From contig NZ_LFJC01000003.1 of NCBI RefSeq assembly GCF_002776695.1, forward strand, positions 1,834,296 to 1,898,295: DNA of 64,000 nt. Direction: 5' to 3'. Origin of the DNA: Bradyrhizobium nitroreducens (lineage in GTDB: Bacteria; Pseudomonadota; Alphaproteobacteria; Rhizobiales; Xanthobacteraceae). A program made the position numbers and the translations under genes. The notes under the pieces are model-generated. The model made no database searches. It worked only from the letters and a program-made list of their open reading frames with translations, and was not told the origin of the DNA. This document shows, one piece after another, positions 25,441 through 33,723 of the stretch; the first letter of the stretch is position 1; every line of letters starts with the position of its first letter.

Positions 25441-26274
25441 TTGGATTCCCCGCCGCACGATTCCTCGCAAGATTCCCAGCCGGGCCTGCCGGCCGCACAT
25501 CAGGCCGTCCGTGAGGAGGCCCCCCGCGAGCCGATTCTGACGCTGCCTGTGGCGCTGACCGCCTATGTCCTCCTCCTGGCGGTGATCCATCTGCGGGTGC
25601 TGCTGCCGCCGGAGCTGGAGAACTGGACCATCGACGTCTTCGGCTTCATCCCGAAGCGCTACGATTCCTCGCTGCTCAATCTTCAGATCCCCGGCGGCGC
25701 CGGCGCGAAGGTCTGGACCTTCGTCACCTATTCGCTGCTGCACGCCAATCTGACGCATCTCGGCTTCAACGTACTCTGGCTGCTGCCGTTCGGCAGCGCG
25801 CTGGCGCGGCGCTTTGGCGCCGTCAGGTTCTTCCTGTTTCTCGCGGTGACGGCGGCGGCCGGCGCGCTCGCCCATCTCGTCACCCACGAGCATGCGGTGG
25901 CGCCGATGATCGGCGCCTCGGCCTCGGTGTCGGGCGCGATGGCCGCCGCGATCCGCTTCGCCTTCGTCCGCGGCAGTTTTCTGTCCTTCAACCGATCGGA
26001 TGCCGATACCGCCGCGAGGGTTCCGGCGCTGCCGCTGTCGCGCGCGCTGCGCGACGGGCGCGTGGTCGGCTTCCTCGCCGTGTGGTTCGGCGTCAACATC
26101 ATCTTCGGCGTCGGTGCGATCGGCGTCGATTCCGAAACCACGAGCGTCGCCTGGCAGGCGCATATCGGCGGCTTCTTCGCCGGCCTGCTGCTGTTCACCC
26201 TGTTCGATCCCGTGCCGCGCGTGCGAAGCGATGCTGCGGATGCGTCATCACAGGACGTTTCAGACCGTATCTGA
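25441..26274 (+). CDS. Rhomboid family intramembrane serine protease
   Basis: 277 aa from TTG 25441; the open frame reaches ATG 25333, but that extension begins right beside a repeat and looks non-conserved. Six or so transmembrane helices. The rhomboid motifs are WTFVTYSLLHANLTHLGFNVLWL (loop 1 and HxxxN), GASASVSGAMAAAI with the nucleophile Ser (GASxxxSG) and WQAHIGGFFAG with the catalytic His. It cleaves membrane proteins within the bilayer; the substrate is unknown. Confidence 0.9.
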   Translation: MDSPPHDSSQDSQPGLPAAHQAVREEAPREPILTLPVALTAYVLLLAVIHLRVLLPPELENWTIDVFGFIPKRYDSSLLNLQIPGGAGAKVWTFVTYSLLHANLTHLGFNVLWLLPFGSALARRFGAVRFFLFLAVTAAAGALAHLVTHEHAVAPMIGASASVSGAMAAAIRFAFVRGSFLSFNRSDADTAARVPALPLSRALRDGRVVGFLAVWFGVNIIFGVGAIGVDSETTSVAWQAHIGGFFAGLLLFTLFDPVPRVRSDAADASSQDVSDRI

Positions 26275-26463
26275 AGCGGCGCTTGCGGCGCGGCCCGAAT
26301 TCATCCATCATTTGCGCGAAGAATGTTCCGAAGCGACGGCCCTAGCCGCGCCTCGCAAAGCGCGCGAGCGTGAAACCCGCGCCAAGCAAGACTGTTAGTT
26401 GAAGACTCGAAGAACAGGTCCGGACCGCCCACGGGTGGACGGCTCGGATTCAGGGAGGCGACA

Positions 26464-26892
26464 ATGACGGTACGTTCCATTCTCAATACCAAGGGCCACC
26501 AGATCATGAGCGTCGAGCCCGACGCGAAGCTGGCTGTCGCGGTCAAACTGCTCGGCGAGAAGAAGATCGGCGCGGTGCTGGTGATGAACCAGAGCCGGCT
26601 CGAGGGCATCCTGTCCGAGCGCGACATCGTGCGCGTGCTCGGCGAGCGCGGCGCGGCGGTGCTGGACGAGCCGGTCTCCCAGGTCATGACCCGCAAGGTC
26701 GTCACCTGCAAGGAGACCGACACGGTCGCCGAGCTCATGGAGACGATGACGACTGGCAAGTTCCGCCATCTGCCCGTGGTCGACAACGGCAAGGTGGTCG
26801 GCCTGATCTCGATCGGCGACATCGTCAAGCGCCGCGTCCAGGAATACGAGAACGAGCAGGAAGCCCTGCGCGACTACATCAAGACGGCCTGA
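26464..26892 (+). CDS. CBS domain-containing protein
   Basis: 142 aa made of two CBS motifs: residues about 8-65 (VEPDAKLAVAVKLLGEKKIG, GILSERDIVRVLGERG) and about 72-128 (VSQVMTRKVVTCKETDTVAE, VVDNGKVVGLISIGDIVKR). Paired CBS domains bind adenine nucleotides or similar ligands. Start ATG preceded by AGGGAGGCGA, a strong site. The convergent patatin gene ends directly after its stop (no gap). Confidence 0.93.
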   Translation: MTVRSILNTKGHQIMSVEPDAKLAVAVKLLGEKKIGAVLVMNQSRLEGILSERDIVRVLGERGAAVLDEPVSQVMTRKVVTCKETDTVAELMETMTTGKFRHLPVVDNGKVVGLISIGDIVKRRVQEYENEQEALRDYIKTA

Positions 26893-27927
26893 TCAGGCCT
26901 GCTCGTCCGCCTTCGGCGCGTGGCCCGCGGGCGCCGGCGCCAGCACGTCGATCGCCTCCTGGATCGAGTCCAGCGCGCGCTCGGCTGCGCGCGCGCCGTG
27001 GGCGATCAGGTCCTCGGAGCGATGGAAGTCGAACCAGCCGAAATGGCCGACCCGGGGCGAGATCAAGAGATCCGGCGGATCGCCTGCGAGGCGGGCGCGG
27101 GTGATGCGGTCCTGCATGATGTTGAAGGCATCGACCATCACCGAAGAGATGCCCGGGCGCCCGGCGCTGCCGAAGAACTCGCGCTTCATGGTCTTCTCGG
27201 GTGAGAACAAGCGCGGAAAGCGCCGCTTGGCGGTCGGCTCCTCGGCCTCCGGCGTAACAGGCGCAGGCATCGCGCCGTGCGAATAGATCGTCGTGGAATG
27301 GGTGAAGATGTCGCTGGAAAGATTTGCAGCGATGACGATTTCGGCGCCGAGCGCACGGGCCGCCGAGACCGGCACGGGATTCACCAGCGCGCCGTCCACC
27401 AGCCAGCGATCGCCGATCAGGACGGGCGAGAAGATGCCGGGCAGGGCGTAGGACGCGCGCATCGCATCGACCACGCGGCCACGCGTCAGCCAGATCTCGT
27501 GGCCGGTGCGGACCTCGGTTGCCACGCTCGCGAACTTGACCGGCAGGTCCTCGACCAGGGTCTGCCCGACCGCCTCTTCGAGGCGGGTCGCCAGCTTCTC
27601 GCCGCCAAGCAGGCCGGAGCCGTTGAGGCGGATGTCGAGATAGCCGATGATGTTGCGCATGCCTTGCAGGCTGCGCCCCCATTCCTCGAACGTCTCGAGC
27701 CGGCCGGCGGCATGGAGGCCGCCGACCACGGCGCCGATGGACGTGCCGACCACGACATCGGGCACGATGCCGTTGGCGAGCAGGGTCCGGAGGATACCGA
27801 TATGAGCAAAACCGCGGGCCGCGCCGCCACCGAGGGCGAGGCCGATGACGGGACGGCGGGTGGGGCCAAGGCCAATCTTCTCACCGCTCGAGCCGTTTGC
27901 GCCGCGCCCCTTCAAGATGTCCAGCAC
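26893..27927 (-). CDS. Patatin-like phospholipase family protein
   Basis: 344 aa from GTG 27927, preceded by AGGAGA at 6-base spacing; the open frame reaches 28080 but that leader is not conserved-looking. Motifs in order: oxyanion loop GLALGGGAARGFAHIG, nucleophile GTSIGAVVGG (GxSxG) and the catalytic dyad Asp in WLVDGALVNPVP (DGA). RssA/YchK-like bacterial patatins are lipid acyl hydrolases. No signal peptide. Ends flush against the CBS gene on the other strand. Confidence 0.92.
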   Translation of the reverse strand: MLDILKGRGANGSSGEKIGLGPTRRPVIGLALGGGAARGFAHIGILRTLLANGIVPDVVVGTSIGAVVGGLHAAGRLETFEEWGRSLQGMRNIIGYLDIRLNGSGLLGGEKLATRLEEAVGQTLVEDLPVKFASVATEVRTGHEIWLTRGRVVDAMRASYALPGIFSPVLIGDRWLVDGALVNPVPVSAARALGAEIVIAANLSSDIFTHSTTIYSHGAMPAPVTPEAEEPTAKRRFPRLFSPEKTMKREFFGSAGRPGISSVMVDAFNIMQDRITRARLAGDPPDLLISPRVGHFGWFDFHRSEDLIAHGARAAERALDSIQEAIDVLAPAPAGHAPKADEQA

Positions 27928-28175
27928 CGAAACTCTCCTACGCCGGGGCCAGGCCCGTATCGTCAGACTAGGCACCGCACTCGCACTCCGCCATCCCGGG
28001 CGCGAAGCATGGTTTATGCCGCTTTGGAGAGGGCACCGGGCAGGAGTATGGCGAGGGGCGGTTGCCTCAGGACTAATCACGCAGGCGTCAACTGGGTTCC
28101 ATCGATCCGGGGACCCGTATTTCCTGGGGTTTCAGAGGCTTGAATTTGCCGCGTTTTCAGTGAAAAGCAGGAGGC

Positions 28176-29249
28176 ATGACACGCGGGGGTGACGGCATCA
28201 TCGGATGGCGGCGCAGCGGCAGGCTGCTGCCGGCGCTGATCCTTGTTGCGTGCCTCGTTACCTCGGGCCAAAACACTGCGCAGGCGCAGCTTTTCTCCGA
28301 TCGTCCGCCGCCGGTACCCCCCGCATCGGTGCCCGACCCCGGCGGCGCCATCAATCTGGCACCGCCCGGCGGTCCGGGCGCCGGTCCCCCCAGCCTGCCG
28401 CCGACCCTGATGCAGCCGGCGACCCCCAGCATGCCGCCGCCCGCGGTCTCCACCGTGCCGCCGGCCGCGCCGCTCAATGCCGCCGTGCCCGGACAGGGCG
28501 TGCTGTCGCTGACCGCCAAATACGGCAAGGACACGCCGCCGATCACCAGCGGCCTGGTCTGGCGCGTGTTCGCCGACCGTCCCGACGAGAACGGCACCTT
28601 CAAGCTGATCCGCGAAGACCGCAACGCCACGCCGAACATCGTGCTGCCGCCCGGCAATTACGTGGTGCACGTCGCCTTCGGCCTCGTCAGCGCGGTGCGC
28701 ACCGTCAGCCTGAAGGCCGAGACCGACCGCGAATCCTTCGTGCTGCCGGCGGGGGGCCTGCGCATCGAAGGCCGCGTCGGCACCAGCCGCATCCCGCAGA
28801 ACCAGATCTCGTTCGCGATCTACAAGGGCAGCCAGTTCGAATCCGGCGAGCGCGCCTCCCTGGTGCCGAACGTCGCCGCCGGCGACGTCGTGCTGATCCC
28901 GGAAGGCACCTACTACATCATCTCCAACTATGGCGACGCCAACTCGGTGGTGCGCTCGGACATTCGCGTCCAGGCCGGCAAGCTCACCGACGTCACCATC
29001 ACCCACCGCGCCGCCGTGATCACGCTCAAGCTGGTCAGCGACAAGGGCGGCGAGGCGCTCGCCAACACCGCCTGGTCGGTGCTGACACCCGGCGGCGACG
29101 TCATCAAGGAATCGATCGGCGCCTTCCCGCGCGTCGTGCTCTCCGAAGGCGAATACCGCGCCATCGCCAAGAACGAGGGCAAGGTCTACGAGCGCGGCTT
29201 CAACGTCGTGAACGGCGTCGACGGCGAAGTGGAAGTCGTCGCGCGGTAG
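28176..29249 (+). CDS. Exported hypothetical protein with proline-rich linker
   Basis: 357 aa. ATG 28176 has an AGGAGG site 5 bases upstream. Signal peptide (LLPALILVACLVTSGQNTAQA), then a Pro/Ala/Gly-rich linker (residues ~42-105), then a beta-rich body with repeated short strands such as GLVWRVFADRPDENGTFKLI, LPPGNYVVHVAFGLVSAV and LIPEGTYYIISNYGDANSVV, reminiscent of carboxypeptidase-regulatory-like beta-sandwiches. I recognise no named family. Repeat R1 begins on its stop codon. Confidence 0.8.
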   Translation: MTRGGDGIIGWRRSGRLLPALILVACLVTSGQNTAQAQLFSDRPPPVPPASVPDPGGAINLAPPGGPGAGPPSLPPTLMQPATPSMPPPAVSTVPPAAPLNAAVPGQGVLSLTAKYGKDTPPITSGLVWRVFADRPDENGTFKLIREDRNATPNIVLPPGNYVVHVAFGLVSAVRTVSLKAETDRESFVLPAGGLRIEGRVGTSRIPQNQISFAIYKGSQFESGERASLVPNVAAGDVVLIPEGTYYIISNYGDANSVVRSDIRVQAGKLTDVTITHRAAVITLKLVSDKGGEALANTAWSVLTPGGDVIKESIGAFPRVVLSEGEYRAIAKNEGKVYERGFNVVNGVDGEVEVVAR

Positions 29250-29350
29250 GGCGTTTTCGAGCGAAGTGGACACCGGTTCGCGTGAAGAAAACGCGTCAAG
29301 ACAAGAATCTAGAGCTTCGGTTCTGATTCAATCAGAACCGAAAATGCTCT
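29249..29350 (+). repeat. Intergenic repeat family R1, full copy
   Basis: The 45-base unit is followed by a second half holding a perfect odd palindrome, CGGTTCTGATT-C-AATCAGAACCG, and ending AAAATGCTCT. The element begins within the stop codon region of the upstream gene. Related to 18663-18707 and 29934-30036. Confidence 0.9.
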
Positions 29351-29739
29351 GGTGCCGGGCGGCGCGGCTGCCTGCTGGATCAAGTCCGGCTCGACGTCGA
29401 ACGGCGGCTTCTCGCTGCGCGCATCATCGTGCATCTCCTGTTACCGCTTGCCGCCAATTGCGGGGCCGAGAGCCGATCTTCGTGCTCCGTGTACGGTATT
29501 GAATACCGGTAGCGGCGAAGCAATTTGCCGTTCGGGGCTGAGCAAACACCGCTGATCAACGCTTATTCCCCGCGCTCCGCGCGTTCATCACAGTCGGTGC
29601 AAGATACTTATTTCCGATCATCAATTTTATTCTCTTTCCATCCCGCTGCGTTATATGTCGGGCATCCGTCTAATGGAGGAGGCCGGAGCAGGCTTGTGCG
29701 TCTGCGAGACCGGCGGGAGCAGGGGACCAACTCGCCGGC
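29351..29739. other. Intergenic region, no gene recognised
   Basis: About 390 bases between repeat R1 and the 64-aa gene. Contains TA-rich stretches around 29600-29650 that may hold the promoter of the small gene. No frame resembles a protein. Confidence 0.5.
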
Positions 29740-29934
29740 ATGTTCGAAGTGATCCTCACCAGGCGCAAGCGGTTTGGTTGGCGATGGCAGGTGTGCGACC
29801 AGTCCGGCAAGATCTTTGCCGACGGCTTCGAGCGCACTCGGCCGTCCGCCAAATATCATGGCGAGCGCGCATTGTTCTTCCTGTTGTCGCAGGCCCATCT
29901 GCGCAATCGCTCCGCAGCGTCCAGCGAGGACTAG
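29740..29934 (+). CDS. Small hypothetical cytoplasmic protein
   Basis: 64 aa: starts MFEVILTRRKRFGWRWQVCD and contains SGKIFADGFE and RPSAKYHGERALFFLLSQAH. The pattern (R-x-x-x-W-x-W-x-V-C-D, then R-x-x-A-x-Y-x-G-x-R-A-L) is like small conserved proteins I recall in Bradyrhizobium. No membrane segment. Its stop codon overlaps the start of repeat R1 copy 3. Function unknown. Confidence 0.7.
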   Translation: MFEVILTRRKRFGWRWQVCDQSGKIFADGFERTRPSAKYHGERALFFLLSQAHLRNRSAASSED

Positions 29935-30036
29935 AGCGTTTTCGAGCGAAGTGGACACCGGTTCGCGTGAAGAAAACGCGTCAAAACAAGAATCTAGAGC
30001 TTCGGTTCTGATTCAATCAGAACACAAAATGCTCTA
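29934..30036 (+). repeat. Intergenic repeat family R1, third copy
   Basis: Nearly identical to 29249-29350; the palindrome's right arm is partly changed (AATCAGAACAC). Its left end overlaps the stop codon of the 64-aa gene and its right end (CTCTAGAG) overlaps the stop codon of the convergent NlpC/P60 gene, so it fills the whole space between two convergent genes. Confidence 0.9.
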
Positions 30037-30876
30037 GAGCCGCTTGATCGCGACGACCTCGCTGCCGGCCTTCCTGATCCGGACGATGGCCGGCTCGATC
30101 GGTTCGATTACCGTCGCCATGTGATGCGCATTGGCGTGAACCATGGTGCTGGCATCGCGGACGATGGCGACATGTCCCTTCCAGAAAATCAGATCGCCGC
30201 GCTGCAAGCTGCCCCGTTCATGCGGCTCCAGGGCGCGGCCGAGCCCGGCCAGCTGCATGTCGCTGTCGCGCGGGCAGCCGATCCCAGCCGATGTCAGCGA
30301 GACCTGGACGAGACCGGAGCAATCGATGCCAAGACTGCTCTTGCCGCCCCAGAGATAGGGCGTGCCGACGAAGCGCTCGGCGACCGCGACGAAATCAGGC
30401 TCGCGATGATCGAGCGGGACGAGATGCGTCTTCGGCAGATATCGTCCCTCGTGCGTCACGGCGAAGCTGCCATCTTCGCGTGCGACGGCGAGCCTGGATC
30501 CCATCACCAGCGTCTCGGCCGGCGGCAGCTTGATCGAGGGGCCGGGGAAGGCGAATGTCCGCAGCGCGCTGACCACATGGGTTGGCGTGGCCAAGGGTTT
30601 CACGAGCGCGGCTTCCGGCAGCCAGCCGACATAGCCATCGCCATTGAGCTGGCCCCACGCCCAGCCTTCGCCATTGCGGTCGTAGACCGTGACGCGTTCG
30701 CCGCGCAGGGCCTCCGTCATCAGCATCGCGTTCGACGAGGGCTGCTCGCGCACCGGCGCGACCGGCTCGGCCACCTCGAATTCCTCGCCGGTGACGTAGC
30801 GATCCGCCTCGACCTTGCCTTCGAGATATTTCGCGGCGAGGTCGCCTCGGGCCGGAGTTATTCGCGGATCATGCAT
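30034..30876 (-). CDS. C40 (NlpC/P60) peptidase with N-terminal SH3 domains
   Basis: 280 aa. Residues ~30-150 hold bacterial SH3-type strands (VREQPSSNAMLMTEALRGERV, WGQLNGDGYVGWLPEAAL). The NlpC/P60 catalytic domain follows: Cys in GIDCSGLVQVSL, with GDLIFWKGHVAIV supplying the His and HANAH the third polar residue. It cuts cell-wall peptides (gamma-D-Glu-diaminopimelate bonds in the family). No signal peptide visible, as in related alphaproteobacterial Spr-like proteins. Overlaps the upstream M17 peptidase gene by 8 bases (ATGCATGA), so the two are translationally coupled. Confidence 0.92.
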   Translation of the reverse strand: MHDPRITPARGDLAAKYLEGKVEADRYVTGEEFEVAEPVAPVREQPSSNAMLMTEALRGERVTVYDRNGEGWAWGQLNGDGYVGWLPEAALVKPLATPTHVVSALRTFAFPGPSIKLPPAETLVMGSRLAVAREDGSFAVTHEGRYLPKTHLVPLDHREPDFVAVAERFVGTPYLWGGKSSLGIDCSGLVQVSLTSAGIGCPRDSDMQLAGLGRALEPHERGSLQRGDLIFWKGHVAIVRDASTMVHANAHHMATVIEPIEPAIVRIRKAGSEVVAIKRL

Positions 30877-32242
30877 AGCGCTCGCTCAGCAAGGTGTAGA
30901 TGGCGCGCGCGGCCTGGCACTCGCCGCCTTCGGGTCGCGCCGGCTTGGCCGACGGCGTCCAGCCGTAGATGTCGACATGAAGCCAGCTGCCGGCATGCTC
31001 GACGAAGCGTTGCAGGAACAGTGCGCAGGTGATCGAGCCGGCAAAGCCGCCTGACGGCGCGTTGGTGATGGTGGCCGCCTTGGAATCCAGCCACGCATCG
31101 TAGGGCGGCCACAGCGGCATGCGCCACAACGGATCGTTCTCCTTCGCCGCGCAGCGCGCGACATCGGCGGCGAGGGCCTCGTCATTGGTGTAAAAGGGCG
31201 GCAGATCCGGTCCCAGCGCGACGCGCGCGGCGCCGGTGAGCGTGCCCAGATCGATCAGCAACTCGGGCTTCTCCTCGTCGGCCAGCGCCAGCGCGTCGGC
31301 GAGCACCAGGCGGCCCTCCGCATCGGTATTGCCGATCTCCACCGTGATGCCCTTGCGCGAGGTGAAGATATCGAGCGGGCGGAAGGCATTGCCGGCGACG
31401 GCGTTCTCGACGGCCGGGATCAGCACGCGCAGCCGCACCTTCAGCTTCGCGTCCATCACCATGCGCGCCAGCGCCAGCACATTGGCGGCGCCGCCCATGT
31501 CCTTCTTCATGATCAGCATGCCGCTCGACGGCTTCAGGTCGAGCCCGCCGGTGTCGAAGCAGACGCCCTTGCCGACCAGCGTCACCTTGGGATGAGCAGG
31601 ATCGCCCCAGCCGATGTCGATCAGCCGCGGCGCGCGGCTGGAGGCCATGCCGACGGCGTGGATCAGCGGGAAATGCTTCTCCAGCTCAGCGCCGATGGTG
31701 CAGGCAAAGCTCGCCCCGAATTCGGCGGCCAGCGCTTGCGCGGCAGCGGCGAGCTCGTCCGGGCCCATGTCGTTGGACGGCGTGTTGATGAGGTCGCGCG
31801 CGAACATCGCGGCGTCGGCGATCCGCTCGATCCCGGCGGCATCGACGCCGTCGGGCGGCACCAGCCGGACGTCGGGCCTGTCAGCCTTGCGGTAGCGCGC
31901 GAAGCGGTAGCACCCCAGTGCAAAGGCGAGCGCCGCCAGCCGTACATCGTGAGGTGCATTGGCAAAGCGATAGGTGCCCGGTGGCAGAAGCCCGGGCAGG
32001 GCGCCGGGCCGGAACAGATCACGCGACCTCGCACCCTCGTCTTCGAGGCCGAACAGCACCTGCGCCACCGCGCCGTCGGGCGCAGGCAGCGCCAGATAGG
32101 CGCCCGGCTTGGCGGTAAAGGCACATGCCGTGACGAACTGCCGCTGCTGCGGCGGCAGCTGCTCGGCGACCTGATCCCAGCTCGATTTGGTGACGAAGAG
32201 GATCGGGATGGCGGTGGATGAGGTCTCGAAGACAGAAGGCAT
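30869..32242 (-). CDS. Leucyl aminopeptidase family protein (M17)
   Basis: 457 aa. The M17 metal site is read from VGKGVCFDTGGLDLKPSSGM, MKKDMGGAANVLAL and the signature NTDAEGRLVLADAL. It is a cytoplasmic manganese/zinc aminopeptidase. N-terminal ~170 residues form the smaller regulatory domain. It overlaps the downstream NlpC/P60 gene, suggesting joint use in peptide recycling (inference). Confidence 0.94.
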   Translation of the reverse strand: MPSVFETSSTAIPILFVTKSSWDQVAEQLPPQQRQFVTACAFTAKPGAYLALPAPDGAVAQVLFGLEDEGARSRDLFRPGALPGLLPPGTYRFANAPHDVRLAALAFALGCYRFARYRKADRPDVRLVPPDGVDAAGIERIADAAMFARDLINTPSNDMGPDELAAAAQALAAEFGASFACTIGAELEKHFPLIHAVGMASSRAPRLIDIGWGDPAHPKVTLVGKGVCFDTGGLDLKPSSGMLIMKKDMGGAANVLALARMVMDAKLKVRLRVLIPAVENAVAGNAFRPLDIFTSRKGITVEIGNTDAEGRLVLADALALADEEKPELLIDLGTLTGAARVALGPDLPPFYTNDEALAADVARCAAKENDPLWRMPLWPPYDAWLDSKAATITNAPSGGFAGSITCALFLQRFVEHAGSWLHVDIYGWTPSAKPARPEGGECQAARAIYTLLSERYA

Positions 32243-32443
32243 TGGCGGGTCCGGATCGTCGGATCAAACGGGGCATGCGAACGGACGAGACTTCGCAGAG
32301 TTTCGCCGCGGCCGCAATCGGCTTTGCTGTCACCGTTCAGCGAGCCGCTACTCGCAGCAAGGCGCTCATGCTAGGTTCCGGCAACGGTCGCCGGGGATGA
32401 GAATTCGGGCGGCCGACGACAAAGCGCGCCGGGAGGACATGCA

Positions 32444-32647
32444 ATGGAATTTGTGTGGAGCGTGGTCACATTCATCGGCCAGGCCATCGAGGTGATCTTC
32501 GGCTATGTCGAGCATCACCACTGGATCTTCGCGTTCCTTGCCGGTGGCTACGTGTTCTATCTCCACGACCGATCCGTCCACGCGCGGTTCGATGCGCTCG
32601 ACAGGCGTATCGACGAAATCCGCAAGCGGCTCGCCATCGAGTATTGA
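32444..32647 (+). CDS. Small membrane protein
   Basis: 67 aa. A hydrophobic N-terminal half (FVWSVVTFIGQAIEVIFGYV and WIFAFLAGGYVFYL) is followed by a charged amphipathic tail (DRSVHARFDALDRRIDEIRK). Preceded by GGGAGGA at proper spacing, which supports expression. Probably one or two membrane passes with a cytoplasmic coiled-coil-like tail. No family recognised. Confidence 0.7.
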   Translation: MEFVWSVVTFIGQAIEVIFGYVEHHHWIFAFLAGGYVFYLHDRSVHARFDALDRRIDEIRKRLAIEY

Positions 32648-32756
32648 GGTCGGAGCTGCCGAGGCATCCGAATGAGCAGGTGAGGGCGCCCGCCTCGATC
32701 GCGGCTTCGGCGGCGGGCATCGCAAGCCTCGCCGCGAGACGTGCGGCTCGGGGGCG

Positions 32757-32771
32757 TTAACCGGCCGTTAG
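32757..32771 (+). promoter_or_regulatory. Near-consensus CtrA box upstream of tadD
   Basis: TTAA-CCGGCCG-TTAG, one mismatch from TTAA-N7-TTAA, followed at once by GGTTAAC. It lies about 60 bases upstream of the tadD ATG. Confidence 0.6.
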
Positions 32772-32831
32772 GGTTAACAGTCTATTGCTGGCGCGTTCGG
32801 CTCGATCAATCGGCTCGAGAGTCAAAGCGTC

Positions 32832-33662
32832 ATGCGTCAACGGTTCAGTCTTGCCCGGCTTCTTGCGTCCACGTCGATGGTCGCTGCGGTGGCCATGGGC
32901 CTCGGCGGCTGCACGGCCATGTCGAAACTCTCCGACGTGACGGGCTCGATCGGCGGACCCCGCGCGGAGGCGCCTCCGGCCGACCGCGCGCCCACCGATC
33001 CGGTGCGCGCCGTCGAGGTCTATGGCGAGCGCTACCGCGCCAATCCCAAGGATGCCGACACCGCACTCGCCTACGGTCAGGCGCTGCGCGCCAACGGCCA
33101 GCGCGCCCAAGCCGTCGCCGTGCTCGAACAGGCGACGATCGCCAATCCGGGCAACAAGGCGCTGCTCGCCCAGTACGGCCGCGCCCTCGCCGACAACGGC
33201 AGTTTCCAGCAGGCCTACGACGTCCTGTCGAAGGCGCATTCGCCTGACAATCCGGACTGGCGCCTGCTCTCGGTGCAGGGCACCGCGCTGGACCAGATGG
33301 GCCGTCACGAGGAGGCGCGCTCCTATTACACGACTGCCCTCAAGATCGCGCCGGGTGATCCTGGCGTGCTCTCCAATCTTGGCCTGTCCTACATGCTCTC
33401 GAGAGACCTGCCGAAGGCCGAAGAAGCGCTGCGGCAGGCCTATGCCTCACCGCGTGCGAGCGGCCGGGTGCGGCAGAATCTCGGCCTGGTCGTCGGTCTC
33501 CAGGGCCGCTTCGCGGAAGCCGAGACCATCGTCAAGGCGGATCTGCCGCCGGATCAGGCTGCGGCCAATGTCGCCTACCTCAAGGAAATGCTGAACCGCA
33601 ACGACGGTCAGCGCGGCGCACCGAAGCGCACGCCGGTTGCCGCGCTCAGCCAGGGCGACTGA
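32832..33662 (+). CDS. tadD: Tad pilus lipoprotein TadD (TPR protein)
   Basis: 276 aa. Lipoprotein signal with lipobox (VAAVAMGLGGC, Cys ~27). Then at least four tetratricopeptide repeats, e.g. AEVYGERYRANPKDADTALAYGQAL-like helices, VLEQATIANPGNKALLAQYG, YYTTALKIAPGDPGVLSNLG and ALRQAYASPRASGRVRQNLG. TadD helps the assembly or stability of the Tad secretin (family knowledge). Convergent with tadC, with a hairpin between them. Confidence 0.88.
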   Translation: MRQRFSLARLLASTSMVAAVAMGLGGCTAMSKLSDVTGSIGGPRAEAPPADRAPTDPVRAVEVYGERYRANPKDADTALAYGQALRANGQRAQAVAVLEQATIANPGNKALLAQYGRALADNGSFQQAYDVLSKAHSPDNPDWRLLSVQGTALDQMGRHEEARSYYTTALKIAPGDPGVLSNLGLSYMLSRDLPKAEEALRQAYASPRASGRVRQNLGLVVGLQGRFAEAETIVKADLPPDQAAANVAYLKEMLNRNDGQRGAPKRTPVAALSQGD

Positions 33663-33687
33663 TCAAATCCGATTTTGCCGTCTTGCA

Positions 33688-33708
33688 GCCGCGCGGTTCC
33701 CGCGCGGC
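33688..33708. terminator. Hairpin between convergent tadD and tadC
   Basis: GCCGCGCGG-TTC-CCGCGCGGC, a perfect 9-bp stem. No long T-run on either side, so a weak bidirectional terminator at most. Confidence 0.4.
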
Positions 33709-33723
33709 GCGCCTGCGTTCCCG

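Noticed and set aside
28205..29326. Frames ending in FRAKWTPVRVKKTRQ and others starting MSTSLENAL (also at 29608-30011)
   Set aside because: These peptides are translations of repeat R1 in either direction and recur wherever the repeat lies; they are not proteins.
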